Positions 8,138 through 13,438 of a stretch of 33,953 nt of DNA are shown here, piece after piece. The position numbers and the translations under genes were made by a program. Within the stretch, counting starts at the first letter, position 1; the number at the start of each line of letters is the position of its first letter. Under the pieces are notes generated by a model. It was not told the origin of the DNA and ran no database searches. It worked only from the letters and a program-made list of their open reading frames with translations. Source of the stretch: Candidatus Iainarchaeum sp. (GTDB lineage: Archaea > Iainarchaeota > Iainarchaeia > Iainarchaeales > GW2011-AR10); contig JACQJF010000049.1 in assembly GCA_016198165.1 (NCBI GenBank), positions 1 through 33,953 of the forward strand, written 5' to 3'.

Positions 8138-8518
8138 GTGGAGGCAGCAAAAAACAATCTGGTTCTTTCCTTTTCACAGTCTGAAGACATAGTAGGGGAA
8201 ATCAAGAAGTTCATGGAAACCGAAAAAGTCGATTACGTGGAATTGCTGTCCGCAAAAGGAAAAGTAATGGACTTCACGGTCCTGTGCTCCGGGCAGAATG
8301 CGGCCCTGACACAGATGTCTTTTCGGGAAGAATTCGGCGTCCGCGCGATTTCAGGGAAAATAGAGAAGGCAAACGGCAGGTTTGTGCCAAACATCTACAT
8401 TTCGCTTTCAAAGGACGGCGTGGGCTCTTTCTCGGGCCAGCTTGTGAAAGCACTTGCGACAGAAGGCCTTGAAGTGAGGCTCCGAAAAATCAACCTTAAA
8501 AAAATAATCAACGGTTAA
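8138..8518 (+). CDS. PPC (DUF296) domain protein
   Basis: 126 residues from GTG 8138. A GGGGGGGT ribosome binding site at 8123-8130 rules out the longer reading. The fold pattern matches the plants-and-prokaryotes-conserved domain: LVLSFSQSEDIVGEIKKFM, then VELLSAKGKVMDFTVLC, then GVRAISGKIEKANGRFVPNI, then GSFSGQLVK near the end. In many prokaryotic members histidines in the strand after the glycine loop bind metal; here that strand is NIYISLS, so the ligands are missing. Family members are linked to DNA binding in plants and are mostly uncharacterised in archaea. It lies 37 nt upstream of rpoK on the same strand, so co-transcription is likely. Confidence 0.7.
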   Translation: MEAAKNNLVLSFSQSEDIVGEIKKFMETEKVDYVELLSAKGKVMDFTVLCSGQNAALTQMSFREEFGVRAISGKIEKANGRFVPNIYISLSKDGVGSFSGQLVKALATEGLEVRLRKINLKKIING

Positions 8519-8555
8519 AAGCAAAACAGTTTTTTTTCAAGGAGAGTGTATTTCT

Positions 8556-8759
8556 TTGGATTCATTGACAAGATTTGAGTTAACACGCATTGTGAGTGCA
8601 CGTGCACTCCAGTTGTCCTATGGCGCGCCAGCGCTTGTGAAGGCGACAAAAGACAAGTCAAACTTTGACATCGCCAAAAAGGAAATCGAGGACCAGGTGA
8701 TACCGTTTGTCGTGCTGCGCAAGCTTCCAAACGGCGAGACAATCAGGGTAAGCCTCTGA
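8556..8759 (+). CDS. rpoK: DNA-directed RNA polymerase subunit K (Rpb6 homologue)
   Basis: A 67-residue protein with the subunit K signature: LTRFELTRIVSARALQLSYGAP at the N-terminus, then IEIA-type residues (FDIAKKEIEDQVIPFVV) and LPNGETIRVSL at the end. Subunit K helps hold the RNA polymerase core together. The start is a TTG at 8556, placed 9 nt after AAGGAGAG at about 8538-8545, which is a clear ribosome binding site. Length is normal. It follows the PPC-domain gene on the same strand. Confidence 0.93.
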   Translation: MDSLTRFELTRIVSARALQLSYGAPALVKATKDKSNFDIAKKEIEDQVIPFVVLRKLPNGETIRVSL

Positions 8760-8786
8760 AATCTTTTTTCCTCAAAGTCTTTTTTT

Positions 8787-9479
8787 TCACTCCAGGTGTT
8801 CAAGCACCCTTTTTTCGAGCCCTTCTGCCTGTGCAGAAGAAATTTTTTCTATTGCGCACCTCCAGTGGACTGAAACGAGTTCCCCTTTTTCCGCGGTTAT
8901 CCCAAAAGGGTTTTCAAGCAATGTTTTTTTCCGCATGAATTTTCCGTTCAGGCCGTCGAGCCTGCAGTCGACTGCGGTTATGGTTTCAGGCGTGCATTCA
9001 ATGACTTGTGCGGGCAGGGCCAGGCAGTTTGAAAAGTTTTCAATTGTTTTTTCAACCTTGTCCGTGACAAACCTGATGCGCAGGACGTGGAAAGCATGAT
9101 CCAGGAAAACATCCCCGTTGATTTCACCGGATATTTTCTTTGCTCTTTTCACGTCAAGGCCTTTTTTCGTGAGTGCCTCAAGTACAAACCGCCTGGCTTT
9201 TTCCGCGCTCACTTTTCCGAGTTCTCCTGTGCCCCAGTAGTGCGAGATTGTCTGTTCGTCGAACTCTTCAAGGCCGAATTCCCTGGCCAGGAATTCGTAG
9301 TACGAGAAAAGAATGGGAAAGCCCCGTATCTGTGCCATTATTTCCCCCGTTTTTTCCCATGCGGGGCGCCTTGCAAACCCTGCAAAGTCAAGGTGCGCGT
9401 TTTTCGGCCCGCAGTAGTTTTTCATGTTAGTCGGGTAACTATAGCGGCAGCTTTGCGCAAGGCCGTTGGTTGTAATCAT
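8787..9479 (-). CDS. Uncharacterised protein, DUF6390-like
   Basis: 230 residues with a conserved-looking N-terminus, RYSYPTNMKNYCGPKN, that resembles the start of DUF6390 proteins. A central helical part follows (AREFGLEEFDEQTISHYW), and the C-terminus contains HAFHVLRIRFVTDKV and LVSVHWRCAIEKIS. No catalytic motif is recognised. The ATG at 9479 overlaps the stop of the upstream transporter gene by 4 nt (ATGA), so the two are translationally coupled. The product begins before the conserved YCGP motif, which supports this start. Confidence 0.6.
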   Translation of the reverse strand: MITTNGLAQSCRYSYPTNMKNYCGPKNAHLDFAGFARRPAWEKTGEIMAQIRGFPILFSYYEFLAREFGLEEFDEQTISHYWGTGELGKVSAEKARRFVLEALTKKGLDVKRAKKISGEINGDVFLDHAFHVLRIRFVTDKVEKTIENFSNCLALPAQVIECTPETITAVDCRLDGLNGKFMRKKTLLENPFGITAEKGELVSVHWRCAIEKISSAQAEGLEKRVLEHLE

Positions 9480-10432
9480 TGGGTTTCACGGGGGAACGTG
9501 AAAGGGTTTTGCCGTGTTGAAATGCTTTTCGAATAGCCTATTGCAAGTATCACGCCCGCGATTATGAGGCCCGCGGATACCAGTTCAATGGTTTTTGGCA
9601 TTGCCCCGTTGAACAGGAAGGAAAACGCGAGTGTGACCGGCTGGCCAAGGAGAAGTATTGCCGCGGCTTTGCTTGCCTCGACGTGCTTGAGGCCGTTGTA
9701 GAGGAAAAAAACGTAGAAGAACAATGGCACGGCGGTTGCCAGGCCCCAAAAGAGCGTTGGGCCGTCAAATGCCAGGAACTGGTTTCCCTGGCCTGTTGCA
9801 AATAGCAGGCCGGCAAGCACTATCGAGCCAAAGAACATCCTGCCAAACGCCACCTGGTTCCCGGAAAGCTCTCGCAGTGCCCATTTGCTTAAAACGTTTT
9901 CAATCGCCCACAAAATGATTGCAGTGAACAGCAGGAGTTCTGGGAACCCAACGCCAAGCAAGTTTTGTGCCAGGAGAAAATTCCCGGCAAGCAATAGGAG
10001 GCCGCCTGCAAGGAATCCCTTGGAGATTTTTTCCCTGAGGAAAACGACTGCAAGGATTGTCACAAAGGCAAAGAGCGTTGCCTTGTGGAAAAAACCAGCG
10101 ACGACACCATACGGCGTGGAATAGATTTCCGAACCGATTTTTATAGCGTAAAAATAAAGCCAGAATGGAATGCTTCCGCCGATTATTCCGATGGCGGCAA
10201 GCTTTGCCCATTGTTTTGCCGGGAGTTTTTTGAGTGAATTGAATTCCTTTGCAAGAAAAAGAAGCCCCAAGAGTAAAAAAGCGACTATGATGTTTTTCGT
10301 TGTAGTGAAAACAAACGGGTTCAGTCCCTTGACTGCGAGGCTGTTGAAGTAGATGGAGAAACCGCTTACAAGCGCGGTCAGGAAAACGAATGCAAGGCCT
10401 TTTTGGTAGTTGTCCAAGAAAAAATCACTCAA
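9476..10432 (-). CDS. EamA/DMT-family transporter
   Basis: A polytopic membrane protein of about 318 residues with ten hydrophobic helices and the internal duplication typical of EamA permeases. The first repeat begins near GLAFVFLTALVSGFSIYF and the second near GFPELLLFTAIILWAIENV, with a GQPVTLAFSFL motif in the penultimate region. Substrate unknown; family members export amino acids, nucleosides or other metabolites. The open frame extends to TTG 10501, but that part overlaps the small upstream ORF. TTG 10432, overlapping that ORF's stop (TTGAGTGA), puts 11 residues before the first helix and is preferred. The stop overlaps the next start by 4 nt. Confidence 0.85.
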   Translation of the reverse strand: MSDFFLDNYQKGLAFVFLTALVSGFSIYFNSLAVKGLNPFVFTTTKNIIVAFLLLGLLFLAKEFNSLKKLPAKQWAKLAAIGIIGGSIPFWLYFYAIKIGSEIYSTPYGVVAGFFHKATLFAFVTILAVVFLREKISKGFLAGGLLLLAGNFLLAQNLLGVGFPELLLFTAIILWAIENVLSKWALRELSGNQVAFGRMFFGSIVLAGLLFATGQGNQFLAFDGPTLFWGLATAVPLFFYVFFLYNGLKHVEASKAAAILLLGQPVTLAFSFLFNGAMPKTIELVSAGLIIAGVILAIGYSKSISTRQNPFTFPRETQ

Positions 10433-10601
10433 GAAAGCCAAAAAACTTTTTTTTCGCGGACTCGAAAAAGCCGAGCCTTGGCTTGTGCGGGTGGTCTGCA
10501 ATTATCTCATTTATCTTGTTATAATACTCCGGGTCTTTTTTCGCCAGTTCCTCATGCTTTAGGTTGATGAGCTCGCTGTATGAAACTTTCTGCTTCTGCA
10601 T
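10425..10601 (-). CDS. Small hypothetical protein upstream of the transporter
   Basis: A 58-residue ORF starting at ATG 10601, preceded by a GGGGG ribosome-binding-like run about 10-14 nt upstream and an AT-rich promoter-like stretch at 10620-10645. It begins MQKQKVSYSELINLKHEEL and is charged, probably helical, with a basic aromatic C-terminus (ESAKKKFFGFLE). Its stop overlaps the preferred TTG start of the transporter gene, suggesting coupling. No family recognised. Codon composition resembles neighbouring genes, which favours it being real. Confidence 0.55.
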   Translation of the reverse strand: MQKQKVSYSELINLKHEELAKKDPEYYNKINEIIADHPHKPRLGFFESAKKKFFGFLE

Positions 10602-10649
10602 TTCAAAAAACCCCCAAATAATAAATGCTCTTTACTATTAAATTCTTTT

Positions 10650-11033
10650 GTGGAGCCAAGAAAAGTCCTCGTTTTCGGGAATATACTGCTCAAAGAGGAT
10701 TCCCTTCCCCTGCGCATTATCCCTGCGCTGCGGGAAAAACTGCCGGGTGTTGATTTTGCGGTTTTTGACCCCAACGAACAGCTTGAAAAAGAAGGGCATG
10801 ACCTCGTGATTCTTGACACCGCGCTTGGGATAAAAAAGGTCACCTTGTTTTCCGAAAAAGACCTTGCACGGCTTGAAACCGAGAAGCGCTACTCCGCGCA
10901 CGACTTTGACCTCGGTTTTTCCCTGCGCTTTCTTTTGAAGCTTGGCAAGATAAAGTCCGTGAAGATAATAGGTGTCCCGCCACGCTACCCGGAGAAAAAG
11001 GCAGTGGAGGAAATAGCTGAAATACTTGGATAG
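10650..11033 (+). CDS. HyaD/HycI-like hydrogenase maturation protease family protein
   Basis: A 127-residue alpha/beta protein starting at GTG 10650. It begins VLVFGNILLKEDSLPLRI, matching the GN-x-L-x-x-D-x-G opening of the M52 (COG0680) maturation peptidases. LVILDTALG follows in the second conserved Asp position, then SAHDFDL, equivalent to the conserved His region. Known members cut the C-terminus of hydrogenase large subunits and bind nickel through Asp/His residues. No hydrogenase gene is in the window, so the substrate may be different or encoded elsewhere. The conserved glycine after the first acidic residue is Ser-Leu here. Confidence 0.7.
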   Translation: MEPRKVLVFGNILLKEDSLPLRIIPALREKLPGVDFAVFDPNEQLEKEGHDLVILDTALGIKKVTLFSEKDLARLETEKRYSAHDFDLGFSLRFLLKLGKIKSVKIIGVPPRYPEKKAVEEIAEILG

Positions 11034-11056
11034 CTCCGGAGAGATCCGAAGAACCC
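11032..11056 (-). repeat. Degenerate tRNA-3'-end-like repeat
   Basis: The plus strand TAGCTCCGGAGAGATCCGAA is close to TAGCCCCAGAGAGATTCGAA at 11170-11189. It begins on the stop codon of the HyaD-like gene. On its own it is weak; it is listed because three better copies lie downstream in the same orientation. Confidence 0.35.
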
Positions 11057-11168
11057 TTGCGCGGGTTCACGGCGCGTATGTGCCCTTTCTGTGAAAGGGC
11101 GGTAATACTGTCCTACTGCACCACTGAAAGTGGTGCCATGCACGCGGTACACCCGACCGCAATCGGGT
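11049..11168 (-). repeat. Dispersed hairpin element, copy 4 (four hairpins)
   Basis: Four hairpins in a row with conserved linkers, in plus coordinates: GAACCC/GGGTTC (11051-11056, 11063-11068); GCCCTTTC/GAAAGGGC (11082-11089, 11093-11100); GCACCACT/AGTGGTGC (11118-11125, 11129-11136); ACCCGA/TCGGGT (11151-11156, 11163-11168). On the minus strand the linkers are ACCGCGTGCATG and AGTAGGACAGTATTACC, the same as in copy 2. It sits between two tRNA-like repeats at the left edge of the toxin-antitoxin island. No ORF crosses it convincingly, so it may be a structured RNA or a cruciform-forming DNA element. Confidence 0.7.
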
Positions 11169-11170
11169 AT

Positions 11171-11209
11171 AGCCCCAGAGAGATTCGAACTCTCGCCTTC
11201 CTTTGTCCT
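11171..11209 (-). repeat. tRNA-3'-end-like repeat (putative att site)
   Basis: On the minus strand GAGAG-TTCGAAT-CTCTC is a perfect T arm with the canonical T loop, followed by TGGGGCT, which looks like an acceptor 3' strand. No matching 5' half is present nearby, so this is not a complete tRNA gene. The homology with the copies at 12320 and 13139 continues outside the T arm (TTTGTCC on the plus strand). It marks the left edge of the AT-rich toxin-antitoxin island. Confidence 0.7.
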
Positions 11210-11249
11210 TTTTGACACGTTTTGAATGCCGAATTTTGCTTAAGTAAAC

Positions 11250-11257
11250 TTTAAATA
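11250..11257 (+). promoter_or_regulatory. TATA box of the wHTH/RelE pair
   Basis: TTTAAATA lies about 21-30 nt before the two candidate ATG codons at 11278 and 11287. At normal archaeal spacing the transcript would start almost at the start codon, so the antitoxin mRNA may be leaderless, which favours the second ATG. Confidence 0.45.
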
Positions 11258-11277
11258 TTGTTATCATATATATTTAT

Positions 11278-11562
11278 ATGATTGTTATGGAAGCGAGAAC
11301 CACTGTTTTACATTACCCTCGCCTTGACACGGTTTTGATGGTAGAGGAAGCAATAAAAAAAGCGAAGGATTACCCTTCAAGGACGCAGTTATGGAAAAAA
11401 CTCCCAAAGAAAGTAATGTACCAGACTTACAAAACCGTTATAGATTACCTTATTAATTCAAGAAAAGTAATTCTTACAAAAGACGACAAACTTGTCTGGA
11501 TATTTGCCGACTCGCCAAAAGCCAGAAATCTCATTGAAAAAAGTGTTCCGGCACATGCATGA
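11278..11562 (+). CDS. Winged-helix-like antitoxin of a RelE-type pair
   Basis: 94 residues (91 if translation starts at ATG 11287). The middle reads YPSRTQLWKKLPKKVMYQTYKTVIDYL, a helix-turn-helix-like pattern, followed by SRKVILTKDDKLVWIF, which fits a wing hairpin. It overlaps the toxin gene by 8 nt, the standard arrangement in which a DNA-binding antitoxin precedes its toxin. The antitoxin would neutralise the toxin and repress the operon. The DNA is AT-richer than the surrounding housekeeping genes, consistent with acquisition. The antitoxin role is inferred from position and fold pattern. Confidence 0.65.
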   Translation: MIVMEARTTVLHYPRLDTVLMVEEAIKKAKDYPSRTQLWKKLPKKVMYQTYKTVIDYLINSRKVILTKDDKLVWIFADSPKARNLIEKSVPAHA

Positions 11563-11899
11563 AATACGCTACTCGGAAGAATTCAACAAAGACTATGTGA
11601 AATTAAGGGAAAAGGCGGACAAGGGCAACGGTGAAGCAAAATACCTGCTTGAACTCATAAGCAAAGCAACCGCAAAACTTGCCTTAAACCGGGAGGCAGG
11701 TAAAAAAATTCCACACAAACAATGGCCAAGAGAATACATTGACAAGCATGACGTTACAAACCTCTGGAAACTCAACCTTGACTCATACTGGCGGCTCGTT
11801 TACACAATAACCGGAACAGAAGTCAGCATGTTCCTGATTTACCTGGAATACTTAAACCACAAAGAATATGACAGAAAATTCAAGTACAAAACGAGCTGA
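11555..11899 (+). CDS. RelE/ParE-superfamily toxin
   Basis: 114 residues from ATG 11555; a longer frame exists, but MHEIRYSEEFNKDYVKL is the natural RelE-type opening (strand 1 then helix 1). The family features continue with a long helical hairpin (YLLELISKATAKLAL), DVTNLWKLNLDSYWRLVYTI, and a C-terminal YLEYLNHKEYDRKF. RelE toxins cut mRNA on the ribosome; which catalytic residues are used varies, and here Arg, Lys and Tyr residues in the last third are candidates. The start overlaps the antitoxin stop. The last 15 codons are duplicated, in diverged form, at 13021-13065. Confidence 0.8.
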   Translation: MHEIRYSEEFNKDYVKLREKADKGNGEAKYLLELISKATAKLALNREAGKKIPHKQWPREYIDKHDVTNLWKLNLDSYWRLVYTITGTEVSMFLIYLEYLNHKEYDRKFKYKTS

Positions 11900-11904
11900 A
11901 AAAA

Positions 11905-12222
11905 TTATTTTTTGTCAGTTACACGCCTGCCAGAAGAAATTCGTCTATCACTTCCAAGTCTTCTATCAAAAAAAACTATGCGATGATCTTGATACCTCTC
12001 AGGGTGGGCAAGAATTTCTCCTAAGCCTACTTCTTCATCAAACAATCTCCTGTTCCTAACAAACACTCTTGAAGGCTTGATTTTCAACCGTAAAAAATCT
12101 TGCAAACCCATTGAAACATAAGACTGTTCCTCTTCGCCCAAGATATTAATACGTCCAACTTGCTTCCTTCTTCTGTTAACTGGATGGCGCCTTGGATTTA
12201 CCATTCGATGAATTAACGGCAA
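11905..12222 (-). CDS. Hypothetical Arg-rich protein in the toxin-antitoxin island
   Basis: About 105 residues from TTG 12222, which follows an AGGTGAT ribosome binding site; GTG 12231 overlaps that site. The protein has a basic N-terminus (NPRRHPVNRRRKQVGR), a middle part with EEEQSYVSMGLQDFLRLKI, and a C-terminal repeat-like run DRRLGSDRRISSGRR. A TATA-like CTATATATG lies upstream on the minus strand near 12250. It is convergent with the RelE toxin, whose terminator falls in its 3' end. I recognise no family. It may be cargo of the same mobile cassette. Confidence 0.5.
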   Translation of the reverse strand: MPLIHRMVNPRRHPVNRRRKQVGRINILGEEEQSYVSMGLQDFLRLKIKPSRVFVRNRRLFDEEVGLGEILAHPERYQDHRIVFFDRRLGSDRRISSGRRVTDKK

Positions 12223-12319
12223 AAAAATCACCTAAATACCATACCACTATAGCATATATAGAAGTAATGCCTGTTAAAATTTCAAAAAAAAACCTGCAAA
12301 ATTTGTTTGTAGGCGTGCC

Positions 12320-12375
12320 AAATCGGACGATAGCCCCCAGAGAGATTCGAACTCTCGTGGGTAGTTGTCCGATTT
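12320..12375 (-). repeat. tRNA-3'-end-like repeat inside a long inverted repeat
   Basis: The T arm GAGAG-TTCGAAT-CTCTC (minus strand, plus positions 12340-12356) with acceptor-like TGGGGGCT is enclosed by the 9-bp inverted repeat AAATCGGAC (12320-12328) and GTCCGATTT (12367-12375). Extra CCC/GGG pairing lies between them, so the whole 56 nt folds as one rod-like hairpin. It separates the RelE-type and PemK-type cassettes. Its right arm GTCCGATTT recurs at 13172-13180, and its left flank TGCCAAATCGGAC is the reverse complement of sequence there. Confidence 0.7.
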
Positions 12376-12464
12376 AGTACAGCAGGAACAAAAAAATTCA
12401 GGCTCTCGCTTTTTATGCAAACCATTTTAATTTGGTTGCACATAATAGTTATAAATTGGTTTAA

Positions 12465-12653
12465 ATGGGTAATGAAAAAAGCGTGACTTTAATCCAAGTT
12501 TACAAAAAACTTGAAAACCTTGAAAAATTAATCAAAAAAATTGAAAAACATGAAACCCAAGATGGAAGAAAGGAAATTCATTTCCTGAAAGCTTCCGAGT
12601 CAAGTATTGCATTTTGGGACAACGAAGAAGACGAGATCTGGAATGAGTTATAA
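12465..12653 (+). CDS. PemI-like antitoxin
   Basis: A 62-residue protein with a coiled-coil N-terminal half (IQVYKKLENLEKLIKKIEKH) and a C-terminal tail SSIAFWDNEEDEIWNEL. This type of tail, FWDN-x-EDE-(V/I)-(W/Y), is common in short antitoxins paired with PemK/MazF toxins. It probably inserts into the toxin's RNA-binding groove. The toxin start overlaps the last 11 nt. There is no separate DNA-binding domain, so autoregulation may be weak. Base composition is AT-rich like the rest of the island. Confidence 0.75.
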   Translation: MGNEKSVTLIQVYKKLENLEKLIKKIEKHETQDGRKEIHFLKASESSIAFWDNEEDEIWNEL

Positions 12654-12987
12654 CCAACGCGAAATTGTGCTTGTACCATTTCCATTTACCGACCTCTCTT
12701 CAATCAAGCAAAGACCCGCATTAATAATTTCAACAAATTCTTTCAATGAAAGAGAAGATGTTTTTGTTCTTGCAATAACTTCAAAAATCAAGCAAGACAA
12801 GTTTCGCATAACAATTTCTCAAAAAGAACTTGAAACCGGAAACCTGCTTTTGACAAGCCAAGTCCGATGCGACAAAATCTATACAATCAACAAATCAATA
12901 ATAAGAAAAAAAATAGCAAAAATAAACGAAGAAACCTTTGAACAAATTATTGCTTTTTTTGAAAAAACCTATAAAAACAAACAATAA
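12643..12987 (+). CDS. PemK/MazF-family toxin endoribonuclease
   Basis: 114 residues from ATG 12643; the reading frame is open further upstream, but that part overlaps the antitoxin. It begins YNQREIVLVPFPFTDLSS and continues KQRPALIISTN, the hallmark opening of PemK/MazF proteins, in which the Arg-Pro after the loop is near the active site. VFVLAITSKI and LLLTSQVRCDKIYTI follow in the order expected. These toxins cut single-stranded mRNA at short motifs. The gene overlaps its antitoxin by 11 nt. Its downstream flank carries the relic of another RelE gene. Confidence 0.9.
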   Translation: MSYNQREIVLVPFPFTDLSSIKQRPALIISTNSFNEREDVFVLAITSKIKQDKFRITISQKELETGNLLLTSQVRCDKIYTINKSIIRKKIAKINEETFEQIIAFFEKTYKNKQ

Positions 12988-13020
12988 AACTTATGGCCGA
13001 AATAAAACGTAGAAAATTTA

Positions 13021-13065
13021 GGCCACAAAAACTACGACAGAAAACTCGGATACAAAACGAGCTGA
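13021..13065 (+). pseudogene. Remnant 3' end of a second RelE-type toxin gene
   Basis: In frame this encodes GHKNYDRKLGYKTS and a TGA stop, matching the intact toxin end NHKEYDRKFKYKTS at 11855-11899. DNA identity extends into the shared tail ACGAGCTGAAAAAATTATTTTTT. Upstream there is a stop codon at 13003 and no further similarity, so only the last codons survive. It indicates a former RelE cassette at this place. Confidence 0.75.
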
Positions 13066-13138
13066 AAAAAATTATTTTTTTGGTTTTTGTACAGATTTAC
13101 TGGAAAGAAGTTTTCGGAGTTTTCTTTTAGCTCTTTTA

Positions 13139-13180
13139 ATAGCCTCGGGTAGATTCGAGTTCTCGTGGCTTGTCCGATTT
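13139..13180 (-). repeat. Diverged tRNA-3'-end-like repeat (right edge of island)
   Basis: AGCCTCGGGTAGATTCGAG on the plus strand, then TTCTCGTGGCTTGTCCGATTT, aligns with 12331-12375 in the same orientation, including the GTCCGATTT arm, although the T-arm pairing is partly lost. It closes the AT-rich island about 260 nt before cdc6. Confidence 0.55.
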
Positions 13181-13222
13181 GGCATTGCTGTTATAAAAAA
13201 TTGCAGGGTAGGGGGAATTTGG

Positions 13223-13273
13223 GAGTTAAGGAAAAAGCAAACAAGAAACAGGAGGTTTTTTTTTCCTTAACTC
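13223..13273. repeat. 14-bp perfect inverted repeat
   Basis: GAGTTAAGGAAAAA at 13223-13236 pairs with TTTTTCCTTAACTC at 13260-13273 around a 23-nt loop that contains AGGAGG. Weaker outer pairing (AATTTGGGA at 13216-13224 and TCCCAATT at 13282-13289) extends the symmetry. It could be an origin dyad, a terminator or a structured RNA. Confidence 0.6.
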
Positions 13274-13340
13274 TTTTGTCTTCCCAATTTGTGAGCTTTG
13301 AACAATTATCCTTTTTGGGGTTTTTTAAACGCACGGGACA

Positions 13341-13365
13341 CCGCATTGCCGGTGCGGTTTTTTTT
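13341..13365 (+). terminator. GC hairpin followed by a T-tract
   Basis: CCGCA (13341-13345) and TGCGG (13353-13357) form a short GC stem that is followed directly by eight T residues. It has the form of an intrinsic terminator on the plus strand, although no gene ends nearby on that strand. It would shield cdc6 from transcription out of the toxin-antitoxin island. Confidence 0.45.
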
Positions 13366-13438
13366 CCCTGTCTTTTTTCCGCTAAACCTATTTTAACACC
13401 CTGCAAGCATAATTATTTGTGGCAGGCCGTTTTTTTTT

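Larger units (their letters stand above)
13181..13438. other. Intergenic region upstream of cdc6, candidate replication origin
   Basis: No gene is visible between the island and cdc6. The stretch is AT-rich, has T and A runs, a 14-bp dyad and a separate GC hairpin with a T-tract. In many archaea the replication origin lies directly beside orc1/cdc6. I cannot identify a clear set of origin recognition boxes by eye, so this rests mainly on position. Confidence 0.35.

Noticed and set aside
11049-11168. A CRISPR array, because of regularly spaced structures.
   Set aside because: The repeated parts are short linkers between hairpins, not direct repeats with unique spacers of constant length, and no cas gene is present.
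11171-11209. A complete tRNA gene or a split-tRNA 3' half.
   Set aside because: Only the T arm and acceptor 3' strand are present; no matching 5' half lies nearby, and the sequence before the T arm differs between copies, so a repeat or att remnant fits better. A split tRNA is not excluded without the whole genome.
12192-12377. A 61-residue plus-strand ORF across the middle tRNA-like repeat.
   Set aside because: It crosses the structured repeat, lacks a ribosome binding site and shows no protein-like pattern.
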